64,000 nt of DNA. It comes from Kitasatospora herbaricolor. Lineage in GTDB: Bacteria > Actinomycetota > Actinomycetes > Streptomycetales > Streptomycetaceae. Positions 26,423-33,686 of the stretch are shown here, piece after piece. The notes below the pieces were generated by a model. The model saw only the letters and a program-made list of their open reading frames with translations, ran no database searches and had not been told where the DNA came from. The position numbers and the translations under genes were made by a program. How positions within the stretch are numbered: position 1 is the stretch's first letter; each line of letters starts with the position of its first letter. The stretch is from the NCBI RefSeq assembly GCF_030813695.1, contig NZ_JAUSVA010000003.1:186001-250000 (forward strand), written 5' to 3'.

Positions 26423-27163
26423 CTAGCTCAGATGCCGGGTGAGGAAGCGGGCCGCGGCCTCCCCCGCGAACTGCGGGACGCCGGTGTGCCCGCCCATGTT
26501 GGCCTGCAGCGTCTTCTCCTCGGAGCCGAAGGCGTCGAACAGGTCCAGGGCCGCCTGCCGGTCGTTGCCTTCGTCGTCCCACTGCAGCAGGACGTGCAGC
26601 GGAACGGTGACCCGCCGGGCCTCCTCGAACATGGCGCGGGGAACGAGACTCCCGGCGAACAGAACGGCGGCCGAGATGCGCGGCTCGACCGCCGCCAGCC
26701 TGGTCCCGATGGAGATCACTCCCCCCGAGTACCCGACCGGGCCGCCGATCTCGGGCAGCGCGAGCAGGGCGTCCAGGGCGGCCTGCCATTCCGGGACGGC
26801 CTTTTCCACCAGCGGCAGGACGAGGGCGTCGACGATCTCGTCGCCGACCGGCTCGCCGGCCTCCATGGCCCGGCGCAGGTCCGCGCGGGCCTGCTCGACG
26901 GCGGCCCAACGGGGCCGGTCACCGCTCCCGGGGAGCTCGATGGTGGCCGCTGCGAAACCGTCCGCCGCGGCCGCCCGGGCCCGCCCCACGAGCCGGGGGT
27001 ACATCCTGTGCAGTCCGAGCGGGGGGTGGCCGAGCAGGATCAGCGGCACCGGCGCGGACGGGGAGGCCGATCCGGGCGTCCACAGGATGCCGGGGATCTC
27101 GCCGAGGGTGAATCCACGCTCGAGGACGCCGTCGTCGAGGTGCTGTTCAGAGGTGACGTGCAT
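26423..27163 (-). CDS. alpha/beta hydrolase (dienelactone hydrolase-like)
   Basis: A 246-residue single-domain alpha/beta hydrolase. LILLGHPPLG supplies the oxyanion region, GYSGGV the nucleophile elbow, DDEGND a likely acid and GGHTGV the histidine. An unusually tidy 60-residue cap includes WAAVEQARADLRRAMEAGE. The family includes dienelactone hydrolases and small acyl or lactone esterases; the substrate is unknown. It converges with the monooxygenase gene, separated by 80 bp of GC-rich hairpin-forming repeats. Confidence 0.85.
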   Translation of the reverse strand: MHVTSEQHLDDGVLERGFTLGEIPGILWTPGSASPSAPVPLILLGHPPLGLHRMYPRLVGRARAAAADGFAAATIELPGSGDRPRWAAVEQARADLRRAMEAGEPVGDEIVDALVLPLVEKAVPEWQAALDALLALPEIGGPVGYSGGVISIGTRLAAVEPRISAAVLFAGSLVPRAMFEEARRVTVPLHVLLQWDDEGNDRQAALDLFDAFGSEEKTLQANMGGHTGVPQFAGEAAARFLTRHLS

Positions 27164-27244
27164 GGTCGTGCCTTTCGGGAGTGCGCTTGAACGGCGCTCC
27201 CGGACGACCTATCGCCCGACCGTGACCCCGGAGGAGAGCACCCA

Positions 27245-27260
27245 CGTGAATACGTTCACG
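27245..27260. promoter_or_regulatory. inverted repeat upstream of the hydrolase
   Basis: CGTGAATACGTTCACG has six-base arms CGTGAA/TTCACG and lies about 80 bp before the hydrolase start. The octamer GAATACGT inside it recurs inverted (ACGTATTC) near 27333-27340. Confidence 0.45.
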
Positions 27261-27382
27261 GGTACCACCTCCTCGTTCGCTCGCACGGCCTCCGGAAGGC
27301 TAGCAACGCCCACCGTGATTCACCAACACGTATTCGGGGGCCGGGCGGCGGGCCGGGCGCCGTGCCCGGCCCGCCGCGGCGA

Positions 27383-29365
27383 TCAGGCGGCGTACACCCG
27401 GAACTCCGAGATCTGCCCCGCCGGCCAGCCGGTGTTGGCGGTGATGACCAGCCGCACGTACCGGGTGGTCGCGGTGGCGGGCAGGGTCAGCGTGGCGGTG
27501 TTCCCGGTGGCCGGGTCGAACGTGCAGCCCGTGGCACCCAGCAGCTGCCCGAAGGAGCCGCCGTCGGTGCTGCCCTGGACGGCGACGCTCTGCGTGCGGG
27601 TGGCCCACGCGGTGGCCGGCGGCAGCGTGAGGACGATCCGGCGGACCGCGGTGGCCGCGCCCAGGTCGACCTGGAGCCACTGCGGGAAGGCGTTGTTGGC
27701 GCTCTCCCAGTAGGTGTTCGGGTCACCGTCCACGGCGTTGCCGGAGCCGTAGACCTGGGTGTGGCTGCTCTCCGAAGCAGGCCGGCGCAGAGCGAGGTTG
27801 ACGGTCGGCGAGCTGCCGGCCGTGGTGGTGGCGGAAGCCTGGCCGGAGGGCTGCGAGACGCCCCCGGCCGCGTCCAGGGCCTGCACGTCGAAGACGTAGG
27901 ACGTGGAGGCGCCGAGCCCGGTCACGGTGAACGCCGTGACGTTCCCGGCGACGGTGCCGACCGGGGTGGCGGCGGAGCCGCTGACCTGGCGGATCCGGTA
28001 GCCGGTCACGCCGACGTTGTCGGTGGACGCCGTCCAGGCCAGCGCCACCGTGGTGTCGCTCTGCGCGGTGACGTGCAGCCCGCCGGGGGCGGTCGGCGGC
28101 ACGGTGTCGCCACCGCCGCCGACGACCGGCCGGGTGGGCCGCACGGCGGTGAGGGCGATCTGGCCCTTCAGCATCCGGCCGCCGTCGCCGGTCAGCCGCA
28201 GGTAGTAGTCGGAGGAACAGGCGGTGCCGTCCTCGTCGAGCGAGAGGAAGCCCGATCCGGCCGGCACCCAGGCCTGGGACTCGGCGGTCTTGGCGATCTG
28301 GTTGCCCTCGTTGTACTCGTCGAACATCGAGATGTAGACGCTCGCCACCCCGGCCCGGCCCATGTTCCAGAACTGGCGCCACATGAAGTCGCCGTGGGCA
28401 CGCTGCCGGTTGGCGACCCCGCCGGGCAGCACGCACGGCTGGTAGTCGATGCCGTGCGCGGCGCACTCGGCGAGGTCGGGCACGGTCGCCACGTTGTAGA
28501 AGTTGTCGGCGTCCGCGACGTTGCCGATCCGGCCGACCATCCACGGCGAGAGCATGTCGAAGGCGTGGTAGACGTCGGCGAACCCGGGCCGGGAGTCCCG
28601 GTCGCCCGTGCGCCACCAGGTCGGAACCCCGCCGATCACGTAACAGCCCTGCGCCTTGAACCAGTTCACCACCTCCAGGCAGGGGCCCGGTGCGAACGGC
28701 CGCTGGTTGTCGTTGAAGCCGAATCCCCAGATGCACACCACCGGCCTGCCGTTCTGACGCGCGTAGGCGGACGAGGCGGTGTGCGCCCGCATCTTGTTCG
28801 TCCAGTCGGTCTTGATGTCCGCCTGCATGGTCGTCCAGTCGGAGACGTCGTACATCACGTAGAACTTGACGCCCTGGGACTCCGCCGCGCTGCGCACCCT
28901 GCCCGCCATCGCGTCGCGGGTCGGGCCCTCGCCGCCGGTGGGGTTGAACCGCTGGAGGGCCGCGGTGTCGATGCCGTACTGCTTCATCCAGCGGAAGTGC
29001 ACGTCGACGGTGGACTGGTCGTAGGAGGAGAACAGCGAGGCCGGCTGCCCGTTGCCGAGGCTGCCGTAGGCGGTGGAGTAGGTCGTCGGGTAGTCGCGGA
29101 CGTCCGGCCAGGCCACGACGGCGCTGTTGGAGGGGGACGGCGCCTGGCCCCAGTTCTGGGCCCAGTGCCACCAGCCGTTGACCGGGGCACCGTCCCCGGC
29201 GCAGGCGAACCAGCCCTGGTAGCCCACGGTCACCTTGCCGACCACGTCGCCGGGCGCGCTCGCCGCGGCCGCGGGCCCGGCGAGCGCGCTCTCCCCGAGC
29301 CCCATGACTCCGGCGACCCCCGCCACAGCTGCGGCCTGCAGAAACGCCCGACGCGTGACACCCAT
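27383..29365 (-). CDS. secreted GH71/GH99-like glycosidase with FN3 and discoidin domains
   Basis: A 660-residue exported protein. The Tat-type signal (RRAFLQ) suggests folded export. The catalytic-like region (about residues 45-390) contains GYQGWFACAGDGAPVNGWWH, VMYDVSDW, IWGFGFND and FDEYNEGNQI, the pattern of GH99-like/GH71-like domain proteins, sometimes labelled xylosidase/arabinosidase. A fibronectin type III domain (about 430-515) and a C-terminal F5/8 type C discoidin domain (about 525-660) follow, the latter probably binding glycan. AAGGAGAT lies seven bases before the ATG. Activity on alpha-mannan or alpha-glucan is plausible but not proven. Confidence 0.85.
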   Translation of the reverse strand: MGVTRRAFLQAAAVAGVAGVMGLGESALAGPAAAASAPGDVVGKVTVGYQGWFACAGDGAPVNGWWHWAQNWGQAPSPSNSAVVAWPDVRDYPTTYSTAYGSLGNGQPASLFSSYDQSTVDVHFRWMKQYGIDTAALQRFNPTGGEGPTRDAMAGRVRSAAESQGVKFYVMYDVSDWTTMQADIKTDWTNKMRAHTASSAYARQNGRPVVCIWGFGFNDNQRPFAPGPCLEVVNWFKAQGCYVIGGVPTWWRTGDRDSRPGFADVYHAFDMLSPWMVGRIGNVADADNFYNVATVPDLAECAAHGIDYQPCVLPGGVANRQRAHGDFMWRQFWNMGRAGVASVYISMFDEYNEGNQIAKTAESQAWVPAGSGFLSLDEDGTACSSDYYLRLTGDGGRMLKGQIALTAVRPTRPVVGGGGDTVPPTAPGGLHVTAQSDTTVALAWTASTDNVGVTGYRIRQVSGSAATPVGTVAGNVTAFTVTGLGASTSYVFDVQALDAAGGVSQPSGQASATTTAGSSPTVNLALRRPASESSHTQVYGSGNAVDGDPNTYWESANNAFPQWLQVDLGAATAVRRIVLTLPPATAWATRTQSVAVQGSTDGGSFGQLLGATGCTFDPATGNTATLTLPATATTRYVRLVITANTGWPAGQISEFRVYAA

Positions 29366-29689
29366 CCGGATCTCCTTCGATTGGTCGTCAACTCCGCAGC
29401 GGCAACGGACGGTTGAGCGTCGGCGGCAGCGCGGGGCCCGATGCGGGGGATCGTAACGAGATGGACACGCAAGCGCAATAGACCGATCACGTTGCGCAAA
29501 AAAGTATCGACTTAGCGCAATAACATGCCCCTTGTGCAAGGTGGCGGGAACGCGACCGGGCCGGCGAGAACGGACGGACGCGACAACGCGCGGGCCGGCG
29601 CGGGGCCCTGCGGCCCGTTGCCGGTTGCGTGCGGGACACCACCGGACCAGAGTCGAATCATGCGGCGCGCCAACCACGGAGGCGGACTC
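29366..29689. other. divergent control region with phased boxes
   Basis: A 324-bp gap between the GH99-like gene and the HAD gene. Its left half contains the promoter and the boxes described at 29450-29541; the right half (29545-29689) is GC-rich and shows only the ribosome binding site of the HAD gene. Confidence 0.6.
29450..29541 (-). promoter_or_regulatory. GH99-like promoter with GCGCAA boxes at 21-bp spacing
   Basis: Minus-strand TTGCGC (29473-29478), a 17-base spacer and TACGAT (29450-29455) form the promoter. GCGCAA occurs at 29473, 29494 and 29515, exactly 21 bp apart, and GTGCAA at 29534. The second lies in the palindrome TTGCGCAA (29492-29499), the fourth in CCTTGTGCAAGG (29530-29541). 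The first box is the -35 itself. Confidence 0.6.
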
Positions 29690-30595
29690 ATGACCGGCGC
29701 TCTTTCGAGCTGGAAGGACGGCCCCGCCAAACAGGCGATCCTCGACTTCGTCGCGTCCGCGACGCGGGCCGGCCCAGGGTTCGTGCCGGTCACGGACCGG
29801 ATCGCCGCCTTCGACAACGACGGCACGCTGTGGGTCGAGCAACCGGTACCTCCCCAGTTCGACTTCCAGTTCCGCAAGTGGGCCGAAGAGGTCCGGGACG
29901 ACCCGTCGCTGGCCGGCCGGCAGCCCTACAAGGCCGTCGCCGAGGAGGACGCGGCGTTCTTCGAGCGGGCGGCGACGCAGGACCCGCAGGTGGTGGCACC
30001 CCTGCTGGAGGCGTTCGCGCGCTCCTGGGCCGGCACGACGCCCGAGGAATTCGAGGCGCAGGTGCGCGCCTGGATCGCGACGGCGAAGCAGCCGAAACTC
30101 GGTCGCCCCTATGTCCAGTTGGTCTACCGGCCGATGCTGGAGCTCTTCGACCTCCTGAAGGCCCACGACTTCCGGGTGTTCGTGTGCTCCGGCGGCGGCC
30201 GCGACTTCATGCGCGTGTTCGCCGAGGAGACCTGGGGCCTGCACCCGGAGAACGTCATCGGCACGGCCTCGGCGTTCAGCTACCGCGACGGGAGGATCAT
30301 CCGTACCGGGGACGTGGTCGGCGGGCTGGACCTGGGGCCGGGCAAGCCCGAGCACATCTTCGCCCAGACCGGGCGCCTGCCGGTGTTCGCGGGCGGCAAC
30401 GCCGACGTGGACGTCGAGATGCTGGAGAGCGCCACCTTCGCGCTGCTCATCGACCACGACGACCCGCAGCGCGAGTTCGCCTACACCAAGGGCGCCGCGA
30501 AGTCGCTCGCGAAGGCCGCGGAACTGGGCTGGACCGTCGTCAGCATGAAGAACGACTGGACCACCGTCTTCGCCGACCAGGACGGCCCGCCATGA
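29690..30595 (+). CDS. HAD-superfamily phosphatase
   Basis: A 301-residue haloacid dehalogenase-like hydrolase. Motif I is FDNDGTLW with catalytic Asp42 and Asp44, motif II is VCSGGG, a conserved lysine is in GKPEH and motif IV is GGNADVDVEML. The helical cap between motifs I and II is about 120 residues, like phosphoserine phosphatase-type relatives. Substrate unknown. GGAGGCG precedes the ATG. The stop overlaps the start of the next gene by four bases, so the pair acts as a unit. Confidence 0.87.
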   Translation: MTGALSSWKDGPAKQAILDFVASATRAGPGFVPVTDRIAAFDNDGTLWVEQPVPPQFDFQFRKWAEEVRDDPSLAGRQPYKAVAEEDAAFFERAATQDPQVVAPLLEAFARSWAGTTPEEFEAQVRAWIATAKQPKLGRPYVQLVYRPMLELFDLLKAHDFRVFVCSGGGRDFMRVFAEETWGLHPENVIGTASAFSYRDGRIIRTGDVVGGLDLGPGKPEHIFAQTGRLPVFAGGNADVDVEMLESATFALLIDHDDPQREFAYTKGAAKSLAKAAELGWTVVSMKNDWTTVFADQDGPP

Positions 30596-31257
30596 GCGAC
30601 CTGACGGCCGTCGACATCCTGGTCGACCCCGACGCCGCCACCGTCCGGCACGCGCATGAGTGGAACGCCCGGATGCGCACCAGCGTCGCGGACGGGTTCG
30701 CCCTGGACGCCTCCCACCAACCGCACATCACCATGCTCCAGCGCTACGTGCGCACACCGGACCTCGACCGCGTCCACGAGGCCATCGCCAGGACACTGGC
30801 GGCGACCGACACGGACGACCTGTCCTACCGGGCGGTGGCGATCAAGCACGCCGACTGGGGCGTGCCCGGCCAGGCACTCGCCGCCATCGCCCTGCGGCCC
30901 AACCCCAAGGCGCTGGACCTGCAGGCCGCACTCCTCGACGCGGTCGCCCCCTTCACCGGGTCCGGCGGCACCGGCGCCGCATTCGTCACCGACCCGGGCG
31001 AAGAGATCAGCCGCAGCACCCGCGACTGGGTCGAGGACTACGTCCCCGCCCAGATCGGGCCGAACCGCTACCTCGCCCACATCACCGTCGGCTTCGCCAC
31101 CCTCAACGACCTCCGGGTCGTCGAGTCCGAACCGTTCGAGCCGTTCACCGTCCGCCCCGCCGGCGTCGCGGTCTACCACCTCGGCAACAGCGGAGCGGCC
31201 CGCCGACGGCTGCACGCCTGGCCGCTGACGCCCGGGGCCCCTCCGATGGGTGCCTGA
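30592..31257 (+). CDS. 2H phosphoesterase / 2'-5' RNA ligase-like protein
   Basis: A 221-residue member of the 2H superfamily. Both catalytic motifs are present, with His45 and Thr47 in PHITM and His163 and Thr165 in AHITVG. Such proteins cleave or ligate 2'-5' bonds or cyclic phosphates in RNA or nucleotides. Coupling by ATGA overlap to a HAD phosphatase suggests sequential handling of a phosphorylated or cyclic-phosphate metabolite. This is inference; the family is often annotated only as hypothetical. Confidence 0.82.
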   Translation: MSDLTAVDILVDPDAATVRHAHEWNARMRTSVADGFALDASHQPHITMLQRYVRTPDLDRVHEAIARTLAATDTDDLSYRAVAIKHADWGVPGQALAAIALRPNPKALDLQAALLDAVAPFTGSGGTGAAFVTDPGEEISRSTRDWVEDYVPAQIGPNRYLAHITVGFATLNDLRVVESEPFEPFTVRPAGVAVYHLGNSGAARRRLHAWPLTPGAPPMGA

Positions 31258-31334
31258 GCGCGCGGCACCGCGGCGGCCGCCCCTACGGTGAGGGCAGCAC
31301 CACAGCGGTCTGAGCCCCCGATCAGCCGCGTCGT

Positions 31335-31365
31335 GAGGCCCCGGGTCCAGGACGCCCGGGGCCTC
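31335..31365 (+). terminator. hairpin terminator after the HAD/2H operon
   Basis: Eleven-base arms GAGGCCCCGGG and CCCGGGGCCTC around a nine-base loop, about 80 bp after the 2H gene stop. Confidence 0.7.
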
Positions 31366-31400
31366 CCGTCCCGCGTTCCTTCTCGTCGGCGCCGACGGCC

Positions 31401-31559
31401 CTACTTGTTCGCGTCCGGCTTGCGGAAGGTCTCGAACATCTCGGGATTGCGCTCGACGGCGACGACACCGAGCCCGTGGTCGCTGCTTCGCAGGCGCACC
31501 CTGCCCTTGGGCCCCCACTGCGAACTGGTCTCACACTCGCTACTGAAGGGCTCGGACAC
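31401..31559 (-). CDS. small protein of unknown function (52 residues)
   Basis: A short minus-strand gene encoding 52 residues, MSEPFSSECETSS followed by a basic middle (GPKGRVRLRSSDHG) and ending FRKPDANK. It has no membrane segment or signal peptide. Start GTG has an excellent GGAGGAG site five bases upstream, but that site is the terminal sequence of the adjacent decayed TnpB element, so the expression signals may have arrived by insertion. The protein may be the 3' remainder of a larger gene interrupted by the element. I recognise no family. Confidence 0.55.
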   Translation of the reverse strand: MSEPFSSECETSSQWGPKGRVRLRSSDHGLGVVAVERNPEMFETFRKPDANK

Positions 31560-31560
31560 C

Positions 31561-31600
31561 GTGACTCCTCCCCCGGTTGGGGCCGGGGGCTTCTCGCTAG
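31561..31600 (-). ncRNA. omega/reRNA 3' scaffold and right end of an IS605-type element (relic)
   Basis: Right after the tnpB relic stop, the minus strand reads a hairpin with seven-base arms CCCCCGG/CCGGGGG (31570-31589) and then GAGGAGTCAC. In IS200/IS605 and IS1341-type elements a hairpin followed by GAGGA-TCA-like sequence marks the element's right end and the end of the guide RNA scaffold, with the guide being the flanking DNA. Here that flank starts the 52-residue gene. The call rests on pattern and position. Confidence 0.5.
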
Positions 31601-31912
31601 CCCTGGCGGGCGTTGCGGCGGGCCAGCCCGGCCCGTAGAACGTTGACGGCTCCTACCGTGTCGGCGTGCGCGGTGTGGCCGCAGCTGACGCAGTGGAAGG
31701 TGTCCTGGGTGGGCCGGTTCTCCTTAGCGGTGTGCCCGCATTCGGGGCAAGTGCGGGAGGTGTTGCGGGGGTCCACGGCGATCACTTCCCGACCGGCGCT
31801 TTCAGCCTTGGATCGAGCGATTGAGTCCGGCCTTCGCCGCCGCCCCGTTCGGCAGGAACGCACCCGGCGTCGCGGGGTCGGGCCTGGGCACGGGGGTCCT
31901 GCTCATGTTGCG
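31597..31912 (-). pseudogene. tnpB: decayed tnpB (IS200/IS605 or IS1341-type transposon nuclease)
   Basis: Two pieces of one TnpB protein in different frames. The upstream piece reads RNMSRTPVPRPDPATPGAF then LPNGAAAKAGLNRSI, ending in a stop two codons later. The downstream piece reads AESAGREVIAVDPRNTSRTC, then the zinc finger CPECGH and CVSCGHTAHADTVGAVNVL. A deletion near 31815 removed the stretch between them, shifting the frame, and everything before the RNM block is gone. The RuvC-like core glutamate and most of the nuclease are missing, so it is inactive. No TnpA gene is present. Confidence 0.8.
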
Positions 31913-32064
31913 GGCCGCGTGCCCGGCGACCTCCCGGCGCGGCGGGATCGGCGGGAGCGGCGGGACGGCCGGTGTCCCGGGAGGGCGGGGTGTGCGGCGG
32001 ATAATGGCCGGGCCCGCAGGCCGGCCGGGCCGGCGGCACCGAGCGATGGAGAGGCGGAGAGCGG

Positions 32065-32439
32065 ATGACCCTGGAGGAAGGCCGACGCGTCAGACTGGCC
32101 GAGGACCTCGGGATCGGCGAGGCGGTCGCCGGGGAGCCCGGGGCCGTCGTCGGGTTCCTGGCGCTGGCGGCCGGGACCGAGGGGATCGTCGAGCGGGTGG
32201 ACGGGGAGCTGCCGCAGCGCGCGGAGGTCCGCGAGTACCAGCGGCTCAAGGCGCTGTTCGAGGACTACGGGCACACCATGCCGGTGGCGAGCCGGGAGCG
32301 GCTGGAGGCGCAGCTGGCCGAGCTGGAGCCGGAGTGGACCGCGTACCTGGAGCAGGGGCAGCGGGTGACGGTCCGGGTCCGGCTGGACAACGGCTTCGTC
32401 CTGGACGGGGCGCACCAGGACGTCCTCACCGCGCTGTGA
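32065..32439 (+). CDS. conserved hypothetical protein
   Basis: A 124-residue acidic cytoplasmic protein beginning MTLEEGRRVRLAEDLGIGEA. It has an alpha/beta N-terminal half, a central helical stretch (REYQRLKALFEDYGHTMPVA; RLEAQLAELEPEW) and a C-terminal strand pair (RVTVRVRLDNGFVLDGAH). No catalytic motif or membrane segment is seen. The base composition is normal for the region. It is flanked by the TnpB relic and the ECF41 gene, which gives no functional hint. I do not recognise the family. Confidence 0.65.
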   Translation: MTLEEGRRVRLAEDLGIGEAVAGEPGAVVGFLALAAGTEGIVERVDGELPQRAEVREYQRLKALFEDYGHTMPVASRERLEAQLAELEPEWTAYLEQGQRVTVRVRLDNGFVLDGAHQDVLTAL

Positions 32440-32542
32440 GGTGAGGCGTCGGGGCGTCGGGGCGGCCCGCGCCCGGGCGGGCTCCCTGCCGGGGCGCGGC
32501 AGGGGGTGTGGGGTCCGGGCCGGGCGCGGCGCCCAGGGGTGG

Positions 32543-33532
32543 TCAGGCCGGGCGCCAGGGGCGGAGCTTGTCCGGGTTGCGCACCGCCCAGATGTGGGTG
32601 ATCCGGTCGTCGGCGGCGACCTCGAAGGCGAACACCGTCTCGATCCGGCCCGCGGACTCGGCGGCGAGGCCCGGCTGCCCGTTGACGGTGCGTTCGAGGA
32701 TCGTCCGGGGTGGTGCGAGGCGGGCGATCGTCAGGTAGAGGCGGGCGATCCGCTCGGCGCCCTCGATCGGCAGCAGGTGGGCGACGGCGCGGCCGCCGCC
32801 GTCGGAGATCGCGGTGGCGTCCGGGTCGAGCAGGCCGATCAGAGCCTCGATGTCCTGCGCCTGCCAGGCCGCCTTGAAGCGGCGGACGACGCTCGCCCGC
32901 CGGGACGCGTCGGGGCTCGCCCCGGTGCGTGCGCCGGCGATCCGGCGGCGGGCCGAGGTGGCCAGCTGGCGGCAGGCCGCCGGGCTGCGGCCGACGATCT
33001 CGGCCACCTCGGCGAACGGGTAGCGGAAGACGTCGTGCAGGACGAAGGCGACGCGTTCGGCCGGGGTCATCGACTCGAAGACCACCAGGAAGGCCATGGT
33101 CACCGACTCGTCGAGGGTGATCCGGTCGGCCGGGTCCACGCCGGGGCCGGCGACCGCCCCGGCGATCCACTCGGCCGGGGCGGGCAGCGGCTCCGGGATC
33201 CATTCGCCGACGTAGGCCTCGCGCCGGGCGCGGGCGGAACCGAGCAGGTTGAGGCAGATCCGGCCGGCCACCTTGGTCAGCCAGGCGCCCGGGGAGGCGA
33301 TGGCCTCCTGCTCCGCCGGGGTCATCAGGTACCAGCGGGCGCAGGTCTCCTGCACGACGTCCTCCGCGTCGGCCAGGGAGCCGGTCAGGCGGTAGGCGAG
33401 ATTGAGCAGTTGGCGCCGCTCGTTCACGATCGTGCTCAGGCCCGGGTCCGGCCGCCCGTCCGCGCGCGCCGGCCGGTGCGCCGGCGGCTGCTCGTCCGGG
33501 TGCTGCTGTGCCTGTTCCGACGGGGTGGTCAT
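32543..33532 (-). CDS. ECF41-family RNA polymerase sigma factor (second copy type)
   Basis: A 329-residue sigma factor with regions 2 (RLTGSLADAEDVVQET) and 4 (MTPAERVAFVLHDVF; FAEVAEIVGRSPAACRQ) and a SnoaL-like C-terminal extension. The ECF41 signatures are WIPEP, DGGGR and NPDKL. An additional 30-residue hydrophilic N-terminus precedes region 2, absent from the first ECF41 protein at 1221-2138. The usual oxidoreductase partner is missing; the nearest divergent gene encodes an NTF2-LUD fusion, whose N-terminal half has the same fold as the sigma extension. No TGTCACA/CGTC promoter was found in the gap. Confidence 0.9.
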   Translation of the reverse strand: MTTPSEQAQQHPDEQPPAHRPARADGRPDPGLSTIVNERRQLLNLAYRLTGSLADAEDVVQETCARWYLMTPAEQEAIASPGAWLTKVAGRICLNLLGSARARREAYVGEWIPEPLPAPAEWIAGAVAGPGVDPADRITLDESVTMAFLVVFESMTPAERVAFVLHDVFRYPFAEVAEIVGRSPAACRQLATSARRRIAGARTGASPDASRRASVVRRFKAAWQAQDIEALIGLLDPDATAISDGGGRAVAHLLPIEGAERIARLYLTIARLAPPRTILERTVNGQPGLAAESAGRIETVFAFEVAADDRITHIWAVRNPDKLRPWRPA

Positions 33533-33586
33533 GTGCTCTCCGGTTCCCTCGTTCCTGTGCCCTCACCGGTACGACAGCGCAGCGCG

Positions 33587-33623
33587 GCCGAATGTGAGGC
33601 CGGCGGCCCGCCTCACATTCGGC
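33587..33623. promoter_or_regulatory. long inverted repeat between ECF41 and NTF2-LUD genes
   Basis: Perfect 13-base arms GCCGAATGTGAGG and CCTCACATTCGGC flank an 11-base centre, in the middle of the divergent 154-bp gap. It is long enough for a dimeric regulator or a cruciform and is symmetrical with respect to both genes. Confidence 0.65.
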
Positions 33624-33686
33624 GGGGCTGCGTGGTCGGAGCGGTGAGGGGGGCGAGCGCGCCCTCCACCGGACAGGGAGCTCAGC

